From Rhizobium sp. WYCCWR10014 (lineage in GTDB: Bacteria; Pseudomonadota; Alphaproteobacteria; Rhizobiales; Rhizobiaceae): a stretch of 64,000 nucleotides of DNA. The DNA is taken from the NCBI RefSeq assembly GCF_001657485.1, contig NZ_LXFU01000045.1, forward strand, positions 112,962 through 176,961, given 5' to 3'. The notes beneath the pieces are model-generated. The model was not told where the DNA came from and ran no database searches. It worked only from the letters and a program-made list of their open reading frames with translations. The position numbers and the translations under genes were made by a program. Positions 25,600 to 34,649 of this stretch are shown here, piece after piece; positions within the stretch are counted from its first letter, which is position 1; each line of letters opens with the position of its first letter.

Positions 25600-26205
25600 T
25601 TGTCGGATCTGACAAACGCAGACAATGAACGTGAGCCGCGGCTGATTACCGAAACCGGGCTCGACCAGCGTCTTGCCGATATCATCGAACCCGTTCTCGT
25701 CGACCTGGGCTTCCGCCTTATCCGCGTCCGCATGATGAACCAGAACGGTGCGACGATGCAGGTCATGGCCGAACGCAACGACGGCACGATGACGGTCCAG
25801 GATTGCGAAGAAGTCTCGATGGCGATTTCTCCCGTCCTCGATGTGGAAGATCCGGTCGATAAAGAGTATCATCTGGAAGTGTCTTCGCCCGGCATCGACC
25901 GTCCGATGGTGCGGAAATCCGATTTCGTCCGCTGGCAGGGCCACCTTGTGAAATGCGAGACGTCGATCTTGATCGACAATCGCAAGCGCTTCCGCGGCAA
26001 GATCGTCGAAGCAGGCACAGATGGTTTCACGCTCGAGCGTGACCAGATCGCCTATGGGGAAGAGCAGAAGGTCACCATTCCCTTCACGGCGCTTAGCGAT
26101 GCGAAGCTCATTCTGACCGACGACCTGATCCGCGACGCATTGCGCGCCGACAAGCTGGCGAAAGCCCAGGCCGCCAACCAGAACGAAGCGGACGACGAAG
26201 AATAA
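25600..26205 (+). CDS. rimP: Ribosome maturation factor RimP
   Basis: A 201-residue RimP, longer than the E. coli protein through a C-terminal tail of Ala, Asn and acidic residues. The core reads LADIIEPVLVDLGFRLIRVRMMN, DCEEVSMAISPVLDVEDPV and YHLEVSSPGIDRPM, all hallmark segments. It assists 30S subunit maturation. I choose the TTG at 25600 (GAGGAG eight bases before, giving SDLTNADNE); an ATG at 25576 would extend it by eight residues but has no ribosome-binding site. First gene of the rimP-nusA-ylxR-infB-rbfA-truB operon. Confidence 0.93.
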   Translation: MSDLTNADNEREPRLITETGLDQRLADIIEPVLVDLGFRLIRVRMMNQNGATMQVMAERNDGTMTVQDCEEVSMAISPVLDVEDPVDKEYHLEVSSPGIDRPMVRKSDFVRWQGHLVKCETSILIDNRKRFRGKIVEAGTDGFTLERDQIAYGEEQKVTIPFTALSDAKLILTDDLIRDALRADKLAKAQAANQNEADDEE

Positions 26206-26264
26206 CCGATCAACAGACCGCTCCAGGGACGGGAACCCTGGAGTAAAGACGGAGAAACAAGACA

Positions 26265-27866
26265 ATGGCAGTCAGTGCGAACCGGCTCGAACTTCTGCAG
26301 ATCGCAGATGCAGTGGCGCGCGAAAAAGTCATCGACCGCGAGATCGTGCTGGCCGCAATGGCCGATGCCATCCAGAAGGCGGCACGCTCCCGTTACGGCA
26401 CCGAGTCCAACATCCGAGCCGACATCAATCCGAAGACCGGCGAAATCCGTCTGCAGCGCCTGCTTGAAGTCGTGGAGAAGGCCGAGGATTATTCGACGCA
26501 GATCCCGCTGGAGCTTGCCCGCGACCGCAACCCGGACGCCGCACTCGGCGACTTCATCGCCGATCCGTTGCCGCCGATGGATTTCGGCCGTATCGCCGCA
26601 CAGTCGGCCAAGCAGGTAATCGTGCAGAAGGTGCGTGAAGCCGAGCGCGACCGTCAGTTCGACGAATTCAAGGATCGCGTCGGCGAAATCGTCAACGGTA
26701 CCGTCAAGCGCGTCGAATACGGCAACGTCATCGTCGATCTCGGCCGTGGAGAAGGCATCATTCGCCGCGACGAAATGATCCCGCGCGAAAACGTCCGCTA
26801 TGGCGATCGCGTCCGTGCCTATGTTTATGATGTCCGTCGCGAGCAACGCGGTCCGCAGATCTTCCTATCGCGCACGCATCCGCAGTTCATGGTGAAGCTG
26901 TTCACCATGGAAGTGCCGGAGATTTACGACGGCATCATCCAGGTGAAGTCGGTCGCCCGCGACCCGGGTTCGCGCGCCAAGATCGCGGTGATCTCGAACG
27001 ACAGCTCGATTGATCCGGTCGGCGCCTGCGTCGGTATGCGCGGCTCACGCGTTCAGGCCGTCGTCGGCGAACTCCAGGGCGAAAAGATCGACATCATTCC
27101 GTGGAGCCAGGACCCGGCGACCTTCGTCGTCAACGCCCTGCAGCCGGCTGAGGTCGCCAAGGTCGTTCTCGACGAGGATGCCGAGCGTATCGAAGTCGTC
27201 GTTCCCGACGAGCAGCTGTCGCTTGCCATCGGCCGCCGCGGCCAGAACGTGCGCCTCGCTTCGCAGCTGACCGGCTGGGATATCGACATCATGACGGAGG
27301 CCGAGGAATCGGAACGCCGCCAGAAGGAATTCAACGAGCGCACCAACCTGTTCATGGATTCGCTCGACGTCGACGAGATGGTCGGCCAGGTTCTGGCTTC
27401 GGAAGGTTTTGCCGCGGTCGAGGAACTGGCTTATGTCGATCTCGACGAAATCTCTTCGATCGACGGTTTCGACGAGGAGACGGCGCAGGAAATCCAGCAG
27501 CGCGCCCGCGAATTCCTCGAGCGTCTCGAAGCCGAGATGGACGAGAAGCGCAAGGCGCTCGGTGTTCAGGACGAACTGCGGGAAATCAACGGCATGACCG
27601 CCCAGATGATGGTGGCGCTCGGCGAAGACGGCATCAAGACGATCGAGGACTTTGCCGGCTGCGCTGCCGACGATCTCGTCGGCTGGTCGGAGCGCAAGAA
27701 CGGCGAAACGAAGAAGTTCGAGGGTCTGTTCTCGAAGTTCGACGTGTCGCGCGTCGAAGCAGAACAGATGATCGTCCAGGCCCGCCTTTCGGCTGGCTGG
27801 ATCACGCAAGAGGACCTGGATAAGGGGACCGAAGAAGAGGTCACCGAAGCCGAACAAGAAGCATGA
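26265..27866 (+). CDS. nusA: Transcription termination/antitermination factor NusA
   Basis: A 533-residue NusA. The N-terminal RNA polymerase-binding domain covers about residues 1-130. The S1 domain starts with GEIVNGTVKRVEYGNVIVDLGRGEGI, and the KH domains hold VGACVGMRGSRVQAVVGELQGEKIDI and LAIGRRGQNVRLASQLTGW. A C-terminal region with two helix-hairpin-helix-like acidic repeats (EEVAYVDLDEISSIDGFDEETAQ type and GCAADDLVGWSE) follows, as in other proteobacteria. It binds elongating polymerase and nascent RNA, and may act on the terminator in its own operon leader. Confidence 0.97.
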   Translation: MAVSANRLELLQIADAVAREKVIDREIVLAAMADAIQKAARSRYGTESNIRADINPKTGEIRLQRLLEVVEKAEDYSTQIPLELARDRNPDAALGDFIADPLPPMDFGRIAAQSAKQVIVQKVREAERDRQFDEFKDRVGEIVNGTVKRVEYGNVIVDLGRGEGIIRRDEMIPRENVRYGDRVRAYVYDVRREQRGPQIFLSRTHPQFMVKLFTMEVPEIYDGIIQVKSVARDPGSRAKIAVISNDSSIDPVGACVGMRGSRVQAVVGELQGEKIDIIPWSQDPATFVVNALQPAEVAKVVLDEDAERIEVVVPDEQLSLAIGRRGQNVRLASQLTGWDIDIMTEAEESERRQKEFNERTNLFMDSLDVDEMVGQVLASEGFAAVEELAYVDLDEISSIDGFDEETAQEIQQRAREFLERLEAEMDEKRKALGVQDELREINGMTAQMMVALGEDGIKTIEDFAGCAADDLVGWSERKNGETKKFEGLFSKFDVSRVEAEQMIVQARLSAGWITQEDLDKGTEEEVTEAEQEA

Positions 27867-28555
27867 TGACCGCGCATGAACCGGACGCTCCTCTCGAGGA
27901 CGACGATCTTGCAGGGTATGACGTGAACGGACGCATGTGCATCGTGACGCGCGAAAGCGGATCGCCGGAAGAGCTGATCCGCTTCGTCGCCGCTCCCGAT
28001 GGAACAGTTGTCGCCGACCTGAAGCGCGAGCTTCCGGGACGCGGATGCTGGGTGAAGATCGACCGGTCGCTGGTCGACAGGGCAGTGGCGAAGAAGCTCT
28101 TCGCCCGCGCGCTGAAGACGGATGTAAAGGCGGCGGACGATCTCGGCGCGAGTGTCGATCGGCTGCTCGCGGCGCAATTGATGCAGATGATGAACATGGC
28201 GCGGAAAGCCGGCCAGTTCGTCAGCGGGTCCTCGAAAGTGGATGCCGCAGTCAGAAGCGGAGCAGCCCTTGCGGTGTTCCACGCGACTGGCGCAGCGGAC
28301 GACGGCGTCCGGAAAATCGACCAGGCCCGCAAGGCCTGGCACCTCGGAATGGAGACCGAGGAGGAGATACCTTCCTTCCGTCTCTTCTCGGAGAGCGAAA
28401 TGGAAGGCCTGATGGGCCAGAATGCTTTTATCCATGCCGCAGTGCTTGCAGGGCAGGCGGGTGAAGGTGTAGTGAAGCGCGCAAAGATGCTCGAACAGTA
28501 CCGTATTGGCGGTCAGTCCCGGGCAGCGGGCGGCGCTGGCCGGCAAAAACAATGA
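27863..28555 (+). CDS. YlxR (DUF448) – L7Ae-like fusion RNA-binding protein
   Basis: A 230-residue protein made of two parts. Residues about 15-95 are a YlxR/DUF448 domain (GRMCIVTRESGSPEELIRFVAAPDG, then LPGRGCWVKIDR, the GRGAYV-like signature). Residues about 105-190 resemble the ribosomal L7Ae/L30e fold (LLAAQLMQMMNMARKAGQFVSG, GAALAVFHATGAADDG). The fusion is usual in alphaproteobacteria, whereas Gram-positive bacteria have two genes. It probably binds RNA and acts in ribosome or RNase P function. Its ATG overlaps the nusA stop (ATGATG), which indicates coupling. Confidence 0.88.
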   Translation: MMTAHEPDAPLEDDDLAGYDVNGRMCIVTRESGSPEELIRFVAAPDGTVVADLKRELPGRGCWVKIDRSLVDRAVAKKLFARALKTDVKAADDLGASVDRLLAAQLMQMMNMARKAGQFVSGSSKVDAAVRSGAALAVFHATGAADDGVRKIDQARKAWHLGMETEEEIPSFRLFSESEMEGLMGQNAFIHAAVLAGQAGEGVVKRAKMLEQYRIGGQSRAAGGAGRQKQ

Positions 28556-28656
28556 GGCGGTCACCGGCATCGGCCGGTCCCATCCTCATTGATCGACAGT
28601 ATTGAACGACAGGGTCTGATCTAGTCATCGCTCCCTGTCCGAAGGAACGGGAACGA

Positions 28657-31413
28657 ATGACCGATAGTAACGACGACAAGACAATCAGCGTAGCGGGCAA
28701 AAAGACACTCACCCTGAAACCATCGGGGATGAGCCAGGGCACCGTTCGCCAGGATATGGGTCGAGGTCGCACCAAGGCGGTCGTCGTCGAGACCCGTAAG
28801 CGGCGCCCGATGCGCCCCGAAGATGAAAAGCCGATCACACCCGTCGCTCCGGCGGCCCCTGTCCGCGCAGCCGAACCGGCGCCCGCACCCGTCGTGCAGG
28901 CGCGTCCGCAGCAGCCGACGCCGGCACCGCGGGTTCAGCAGGGCAACAACAACCAGACGAACCAGCGTCCGCCGCAGCAGTCTCACCAGCCGCCGCGCCA
29001 GAACGATCGCCCGCGCCCGGTGGTGCTGAACCACCTGTCGCCGGAAGAGATGGACGCCCGCCGCCGCGCACTCGCCGACTCCCAGGCGCGTGACGCCCAG
29101 GATGCGATCCGCCGCGCCGAGGAAGAAAAGCGCCGTGCCGCCGAAGAGGTGATCCGCAAGGCCGCCGAAGCGGAAGAAGCTGCCCGCAGGGCCACTGAAG
29201 AGGCTATCCGGCAGGCTGAAGCTCCCGCTGTTGCTGAACCCGCAGTCGCAGAACCGGCTCCGACCGAAGCACGCTCCGACGCGCCACGGCCGCCGCAGCC
29301 TGCATCGCCGGCACCGGCCGCACGCCGGCCCGATGCAGCTGGAGCACCCGCTGCCCGTCCGGCGCCCGGCGCTGCCGTCCCCGGCGCCGTTCGCGGCCGT
29401 CGCGAGGAAAAGGAAGACGACGATCGTGGCGCAGCGCGCGGCGGTCCTGTCCGTGGCCGCGTTGTTCGCCCGGAACCCGCAAAGCCGGTCACCACGCGTC
29501 CGAAGACGGATGAAGAGCGCCGTCGCGGCAAGTTGACGATCACCACTGCCAACGTCGACGGCGAGGACAATGCCCGCGGTCGTTCGCTCTCGGCGATGCG
29601 TCGCCGGCAGGAAAAGTTCCGCCGCGGTCAGATGCAGGAAACCCGCGAGAAGATCTCCCGCGAGGTGGTTCTGCCCGAGACCATCACCATTCAGGAACTG
29701 TCGCAGCGCATGTCCGAACGCGCTGTCGACGTCATCAAGTACCTGATGAAGGAAGGCCAGATGATGAAGCCGGGCGACGTCATCGACGCCGACCTTGCCG
29801 AACTCATCGCCGGCGAATTCGGCCATACGGTCAGGCGCGTGTCTGAATCCGACGTCGAACTCGGCATCTTCAACGTGTCCGACGACGATGGCGAACTGGT
29901 TTCGCGCCCACCCGTCGTTACCATCATGGGCCATGTCGACCACGGCAAGACCTCGCTGCTCGACGCCATCCGCCACGCCAACGTGGTCTCCGGCGAAGCC
30001 GGTGGCATCACGCAGCATATCGGCGCCTATCAGGTGGAGCAGAACGGTCAGAAGATCACCTTCATCGATACGCCCGGCCACGCCGCCTTCACGGCAATGC
30101 GTGCCCGCGGTGCGCAGGCGACCGATATCGCGATCCTGGTCGTCGCAGCCGACGACAGCGTGATGCCGCAGACGATCGAATCGATCAACCACGCCAAGGC
30201 GGCCGGTGTTCCGATCATCGTGGCGATCAACAAGGTCGACAAGCACGAGGCTGATCCGCAGAAGGTCCGCAACCAGCTGCTGCAGCACGAAGTCTTCGTG
30301 GAATCCATGGGCGGTGAAGTGCTTGACGTCGAGGTTTCGGCCAAGACCGGCAAGAACCTCGACAAGCTGCTCGAGGCGATCCTGCTGCAGGCGGAAATTC
30401 TCGATCTCAAGGCCAATGCGAACCGGACCGCTGAAGGCACTGTCATCGAAGCCCAGCTCGATCGTGGCCGTGGTTCGGTCGCGACCGTGCTCGTCCAGAA
30501 GGGCACGCTGCGTCCCGGCCAGATCATCGTCGCCGGCGACGTCTGGGGCCGCGTGCGTGCTCTCGTCACCGACAAGGGCGACCATGTTAAGGAAGCCGGC
30601 CCGGCAACGCCGGTCGAGGTTCTCGGTCTTTCCGGTACGCCGCAGGCGGGCGACAAGTTCGCCGTCGTCGAAAGCGAAAGCCGCGCCCGCGAAATCTCGG
30701 AATATCGTCAGCGTCTGGCCCGCGACAAGGCGGCTGCCCGCCAGTCGGGACAGCGCGGTTCGCTGGAACAGATGATGATGCAGCGCCAGAGCGTTGGCAT
30801 CAAGGAGTTCCCGCTGGTCATCAAGGGCGACGTGCAGGGCTCGATCGAAGCGATTGCCGGCGCGCTGGAGAAGCTCGGCACCGACGAAGTCCGCGCCCGC
30901 ATCGTCCATTCGGGCGCCGGCGGCATCACCGAGTCGGATATCTCGCTCGCCGAAGCCTCGAACGCGGCCATTATCGGCTTCAACGTTCGTGCGAATACGC
31001 AGGCACGCCAGTTCGCCGAGCGCGAAGGCATCGAAATCCGCTACTACAACATCATCTACGACCTCGTGGATGACGTGAAGGCAGCGATGTCGGGCCTCTT
31101 GTCTCCGGAGCGGCGCGAAACCTTCATCGGCAATGCCGAGATCCTCGAGGTGTTCAACATCACCAAGGTCGGCAAGGTCGCAGGTTGCCGCGTCGTCGAA
31201 GGCAAGGTCGAACGTGGTGCGGGCGTCCGCCTCATCCGCAACGACGTCGTCGTTCACGAAGGCAAACTCAAGACGCTCAAGCGCTTCAAGGACGAAGTGT
31301 CCGAAGTGCCGATGGGTCAGGAATGCGGCATGGCCTTCGAAAACTACGAGGACATGCGCGCCGGCGACGTCATCGAGTGCTTCCGCGTCGAGCATATCAC
31401 GCGCACGCTCTAA
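28657..31413 (+). CDS. infB: Translation initiation factor IF-2
   Basis: A 918-residue IF-2. The N-terminal third is the low-complexity Pro/Ala/Arg-rich region with a long Ala/Glu/Arg helix (RRAEEEKRRAAEEV). The G domain starts near residue 415: G1 GHVDHGKTSLLD, G3 DTPGHAAF, G4 NKVDKHEAD. Domains II-IV follow with GDVQGSIEAIAGAL and the fMet-tRNA-binding C-terminus, ending in ECFRVEHITRTL. It brings initiator tRNA to the 30S subunit. The start is the ATG after GGAACGGGAACGA. A large open frame on the opposite strand is a compositional shadow. Confidence 0.98.
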   Translation: MTDSNDDKTISVAGKKTLTLKPSGMSQGTVRQDMGRGRTKAVVVETRKRRPMRPEDEKPITPVAPAAPVRAAEPAPAPVVQARPQQPTPAPRVQQGNNNQTNQRPPQQSHQPPRQNDRPRPVVLNHLSPEEMDARRRALADSQARDAQDAIRRAEEEKRRAAEEVIRKAAEAEEAARRATEEAIRQAEAPAVAEPAVAEPAPTEARSDAPRPPQPASPAPAARRPDAAGAPAARPAPGAAVPGAVRGRREEKEDDDRGAARGGPVRGRVVRPEPAKPVTTRPKTDEERRRGKLTITTANVDGEDNARGRSLSAMRRRQEKFRRGQMQETREKISREVVLPETITIQELSQRMSERAVDVIKYLMKEGQMMKPGDVIDADLAELIAGEFGHTVRRVSESDVELGIFNVSDDDGELVSRPPVVTIMGHVDHGKTSLLDAIRHANVVSGEAGGITQHIGAYQVEQNGQKITFIDTPGHAAFTAMRARGAQATDIAILVVAADDSVMPQTIESINHAKAAGVPIIVAINKVDKHEADPQKVRNQLLQHEVFVESMGGEVLDVEVSAKTGKNLDKLLEAILLQAEILDLKANANRTAEGTVIEAQLDRGRGSVATVLVQKGTLRPGQIIVAGDVWGRVRALVTDKGDHVKEAGPATPVEVLGLSGTPQAGDKFAVVESESRAREISEYRQRLARDKAAARQSGQRGSLEQMMMQRQSVGIKEFPLVIKGDVQGSIEAIAGALEKLGTDEVRARIVHSGAGGITESDISLAEASNAAIIGFNVRANTQARQFAEREGIEIRYYNIIYDLVDDVKAAMSGLLSPERRETFIGNAEILEVFNITKVGKVAGCRVVEGKVERGAGVRLIRNDVVVHEGKLKTLKRFKDEVSEVPMGQECGMAFENYEDMRAGDVIECFRVEHITRTL

Positions 31414-31434
31414 GCTGCTGCGCCTGAACTTTTC

Positions 31435-31468
31435 CGAAAGCCATCCGCCAGCCGGCGGATGGCTTTCG
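31435..31468. terminator. Long perfect hairpin after infB
   Basis: CGAAAGCCATCCGCC and its complement form a 15-bp stem around AGCC, 22 bp after the infB stop. No T-run follows, so it is more likely a processing or stabilising element between infB and rbfA than a terminator. Confidence 0.5.
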
Positions 31469-31563
31469 GGCATCTGCCGACTTGACCTTTTGGACCAAAA
31501 GAGTCATGGACGCTCTCCTTTGACGGGTTCGATTCCCAGCCGCATCGGCAAATAGAGATAACA

Positions 31564-31968
31564 ATGACCAGACCAACTTCTTCCGCGCCTTCGCAGCGCA
31601 TGCTGCGCATTGGCGAACAGGTTCGCGCCGCTATCACCCAGGTGCTGCAGCGCGGCGAAGTGCGTGACGACGTCATCGAGGCGACCGTGATCTCGATCTC
31701 GGAAGTGCGCATGTCGCCGGACCTCAAGATCGCCACCGCCTATGTGACGCCGCTCGGCGTTTCCGACCACAGCGTCGTCATTGAAGCCCTGAACCGCCAT
31801 ACGAGGTTCATCCGCGGCCGGCTCGGGCCGCAGCTTCGGCAGATGAAATACATGCCGGAGGTGCGCTTCCGCGATGATACCAGCTTCGACAACTACAAGA
31901 AGATCGACGAGCTGCTGCGTTCGCCCGAGGTGAGCCGCGACCTCGACGGCGATAATGACGAACAATAA
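31564..31968 (+). CDS. rbfA: 30S ribosome-binding factor RbfA
   Basis: A 134-residue RbfA with the KH-like fold: RMLRIGEQVRAAITQVLQRGE, TVISISEVRMSPDLKIATAYVTPLG and the RFIRGRLGPQLRQMKYMPEVRFRDDTSFD segment, all characteristic. The C-terminal tail is acidic. It binds the 5' helix of 16S rRNA during 30S maturation and cold adaptation. It lies between infB and truB as in most proteobacteria and ends 13 bases before the truB start chosen here. Confidence 0.96.
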   Translation: MTRPTSSAPSQRMLRIGEQVRAAITQVLQRGEVRDDVIEATVISISEVRMSPDLKIATAYVTPLGVSDHSVVIEALNRHTRFIRGRLGPQLRQMKYMPEVRFRDDTSFDNYKKIDELLRSPEVSRDLDGDNDEQ

Positions 31969-31981
31969 ACAGAAGAGACGC

Positions 31982-32914
31982 ATGTCCAAACCACGCAAAC
32001 CCAAGGGCCGGCCGATTTCCGGCTGGCTGATCCTCGACAAGCCGGTGGATTTCGGCTCGACGGAAGCCGTTTCCAAGATCAAGTGGCTCTATAAGGCTGA
32101 GAAGGCCGGTCATGCCGGCACGCTCGATCCGCTCGCCTCCGGCATGCTGCCGATCGCGCTCGGTGACGCGACAAAGACCGTTCCCTACGTGATGGACGGC
32201 CGCAAGATCTATGAATTCACGGTGAGCTGGGGCGAGGAGCGCGCGACCGACGACCTCGAGGGCGAGGTAACCAAGAGTTCGGACAAACGCCCGAGCGAAC
32301 AGCAGATTCGCGATATCCTGCCTGGATATATCGGCACTATCAGCCAGGTGCCGCCGCAGTTTTCCGCTATCAAGATCGCAGGTGAACGCGCCTATGATCT
32401 GGCACGCGAAGGCGAAACCGTCGAAATCCCCTCGCGTGAGGTCGATATCTTCCGGCTGACTTTGCTTGCCTGCCCGGACGCCGACAGCGCACATTTTGAA
32501 GTGGAATGCGGCAAGGGCACCTATGTCAGGGCGCTGGCGCGCGATTTCGGCCGCGAGCTCGGCTGCTACGGCCATGTGTCCGGGCTGCGGCGCACCTTCG
32601 TCGCGCCTTTCGCGGAAGAGGCCATGGTGCCGCTCGCGGATCTCGTGGCACTGGAAGCGATCGAGGATCTGGACGAGCGCCTGGCGGCCCTCGACGCGCT
32701 GCTGATCGACACCTGCGAAGCGCTATCCTCCCTGCCCCATCTCGTCATCAACGACGACCAGGCGCACCGGTTGAAGATGGGCAACCCGATCCTGGTGCGT
32801 GGCCGCGATGCGCCGGTTGCCGAAAGCGAAGCCTATGCGACGGCCCGCGGCAAGCTGATCGCGATCGGCGAGATCGGCCAGGGCGAGTTCCGCCCGAAGC
32901 GGGTTTTCGCCTGA
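31982..32914 (+). CDS. truB: tRNA pseudouridine(55) synthase TruB
   Basis: A 310-residue pseudouridine synthase. GWLILDKPVDFGST opens the catalytic domain, GHAGTLDPLASGMLPIALG holds the catalytic Asp, and YEFTVSWGEERATDDLEG follows. VPPQFSAIKIAGERAYDLAREGE and GTYVRALARDFG are further family signatures. It modifies U55 in the T-arm of tRNAs. I use the ATG at 31982 with AGAAGAGA upstream; an earlier ATG at 31955 overlaps the rbfA end and adds nine residues. Last gene of the operon. Confidence 0.95.
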   Translation: MSKPRKPKGRPISGWLILDKPVDFGSTEAVSKIKWLYKAEKAGHAGTLDPLASGMLPIALGDATKTVPYVMDGRKIYEFTVSWGEERATDDLEGEVTKSSDKRPSEQQIRDILPGYIGTISQVPPQFSAIKIAGERAYDLAREGETVEIPSREVDIFRLTLLACPDADSAHFEVECGKGTYVRALARDFGRELGCYGHVSGLRRTFVAPFAEEAMVPLADLVALEAIEDLDERLAALDALLIDTCEALSSLPHLVINDDQAHRLKMGNPILVRGRDAPVAESEAYATARGKLIAIGEIGQGEFRPKRVFA

Positions 32915-32970
32915 GCCTATCTGGCTTTCTGACAACGACAGCGATTGTCAGCCGGTAGAGATGCGATATC

Positions 32971-33023
32971 TTCCCTGTCGGGCCATAGCGGCCCGAGGGG
33001 CCATGGGGGCCCGACAGAGGGAA
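32971..33023 (+). promoter_or_regulatory. Leader hairpin enclosing the Shine-Dalgarno of the hydrolase gene
   Basis: TTCCCT-GTCGGGCC (32971-32984) pairs with GGCCCGAC (33008-33015) and, after a two-base bulge, with AGGGAA (33018-33023). The right arm contains the ribosome-binding site six bases before the ATG. A smaller GGCC/GGCC stem is possible inside the loop. This geometry would block translation unless melted or bound. Confidence 0.55.
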
Positions 33024-33028
33024 AGATC

Positions 33029-33880
33029 ATGCGCGGAACTGCAATCGGAATCCTGACGTTCTTTTCGATGTTTCTCGCCGTCTCCGGCGCTCGATCCGCC
33101 GAACGCTGGGCCGAGCTCCCGGCCTTTCCTTCGATGCCGGCGGCAAAGACGAGCGGCATGGCCGAGGTGAACGACATCAAGATGTATTACGCCGAATACG
33201 GCGAAGGCGACCCCATCCTGTTCATTCATGGCGGTCTTGGAAATGCCGAGGTCTGGGGTCACCAGGTCGCCGATTTTGCCAAAGATCATCTGGTCATCGT
33301 TGCCGACAGCCGCGGCCATGGGCGCTCGACGCGCAGCCAGCAACCCTTCGGTTACGATCTGATGACATCGGATTATGTGGCACTTCTCGACTATCTGAAG
33401 ATCGACAAGGTGACGCTTGTCGGATGGTCGGACGGCGGCATCATCGGCATCGACATGGCAATGAAAAATCCGGAAAAGCTGACGCGCGTCATTGCCCAGG
33501 CAGCCAACGTCACGACCGACGGCGTCAAAGCTGACGTCATGGACAATAAGACCTTCAACGACTACATCAACGTCGCCGGCGAGCAGTACCGGAAGCTTTC
33601 GCCGACGCCGAACGAATACGACGCCTTCGTCAAGCAGATCTCCGAAATGTGGGCAACCCAGCCGGCCTGGACGGCCGCCGATCTTGGCAAGATCACGGTG
33701 CCGGTCACACTTGCCATCGGCGATCATGATGAAGCCGTAAAACTCGACCATACGGAAATGATGGCAAAACAGATTCCGGGCGCTAAACTCGTCATCCTGA
33801 AAGATGTGAGCCATTTCGCCATGCTGCAGGATCCTTCAGCCTATGACGGGATGATCCGGGGCGCCATGGCGGGCCGTTGA
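33029..33880 (+). CDS. Secreted alpha/beta-hydrolase
   Basis: A 283-residue hydrolase with a signal peptide (GILTFFSMFLAVSGARSAE). The alpha/beta fold shows the oxyanion strand PILFIHGGLGNAEVW, the nucleophile elbow GWSDGG, an acid in AIGDHDEAV and the catalytic His in VSHFAM. The family includes esterases, lactonases and haloperoxidase-like enzymes; the substrate cannot be told. It is the single gene between truB and rpsO. A strong leader hairpin covers its ribosome-binding site, suggesting translational control. Confidence 0.88.
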   Translation: MRGTAIGILTFFSMFLAVSGARSAERWAELPAFPSMPAAKTSGMAEVNDIKMYYAEYGEGDPILFIHGGLGNAEVWGHQVADFAKDHLVIVADSRGHGRSTRSQQPFGYDLMTSDYVALLDYLKIDKVTLVGWSDGGIIGIDMAMKNPEKLTRVIAQAANVTTDGVKADVMDNKTFNDYINVAGEQYRKLSPTPNEYDAFVKQISEMWATQPAWTAADLGKITVPVTLAIGDHDEAVKLDHTEMMAKQIPGAKLVILKDVSHFAMLQDPSAYDGMIRGAMAGR

Positions 33881-34031
33881 AGCCGCCAAGGATGACCCCT
33901 CTTTCCATCGATCCATATTTGGTTTATAGGCAGCGCCAGCATCGGGTACGCCCGTTTGCATTCACGGCCAAAGCTGGACGACATCCCGGCTTTTGGCGAC
34001 TCTATCTCCTCCTCTTAGAAAGGATCACCCG

Positions 34032-34301
34032 ATGTCGATCACTGCTGAGCGCAAGTCTGCGCTGATCAAGGAATATGCGACCGTTGAAGGCGATACCGGT
34101 TCTCCGGAAGTCCAGGTCGCGATCCTGACCGAACGCATCAACAACCTGACCGAACACTTCAAGGACCACAAGAAGGATAACCATTCCCGCCGTGGCCTGT
34201 TGACGATGGTTTCGAGCCGCCGCTCGCTTCTTGACTACCTCAAGAAGAAGGATGAAGGCCGCTATTCCAAGCTGATCACCAGCCTGGGTATCCGCCGCTA
34301 A
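34032..34301 (+). CDS. rpsO: 30S ribosomal protein S15
   Basis: An 89-residue S15, the standard length, with GDTGSPEVQVAILTERINNLTEHF and HSRRGLLTMVSSRRSLLDYL, the rRNA-binding helices. It organises the central domain of 16S rRNA. The start ATG follows AGAAAGGATCACCCG. A strong terminator-like hairpin separates it from pnp; in E. coli rpsO and pnp are co-transcribed, and the same order here suggests read-through. Confidence 0.98.
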   Translation: MSITAERKSALIKEYATVEGDTGSPEVQVAILTERINNLTEHFKDHKKDNHSRRGLLTMVSSRRSLLDYLKKKDEGRYSKLITSLGIRR

Positions 34302-34306
34302 GATTG

Positions 34307-34337
34307 TCCGGCGGGCGCTTTCCGAGCGCCCGCCGGA
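34307..34337 (+). terminator. Hairpin after rpsO
   Basis: TCCGGCGGGCGCT and AGCGCCCGCCGGA form a perfect 13-bp stem around TTCCG just after the rpsO stop. The T-run is weak (GTGTTT), so partial read-through to pnp is likely. Confidence 0.75.
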
Positions 34338-34649
34338 TGTGTTTCGGGGCACGGTTCCCGATGAAATGTTCCAGCCGCGCCCTATCTTTTAGCGGTGGAA
34401 AGACCGGCAGACCCGGATGGGCCGGTTCTGCCAAACCAACCGTTGACCTGTCATGGGGCAGGATTGCCGGATGCTTTCGGCCAAGGCTTGTCAATGAGCT
34501 TTGGCCCGGTTTCTCAGGAACGCCTGAGGAAACCGAGGATGAAAAGCCTCCCGTTGTCTTGCCCGTGATACGTCACATTGATTGCGGTCGACTGTGCGCT
34601 GCGCCTTGATATCGGCGATGGCGCGTGCTCCCGCATTGAAGGACAAGAG
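34338..34649. other. rpsO-pnp intergenic region
   Basis: About 310 bp with no recognisable gene. It probably carries the pnp leader, which in other bacteria is the target of PNPase autoregulation; no specific site is identifiable here. Confidence 0.5.

Noticed and set aside
28621..31473. A 950-codon open frame opposite infB
   Set aside because: Mirror of codon bias in infB; protein has no recognisable fold and is dominated by Asp, Leu, Arg and His.
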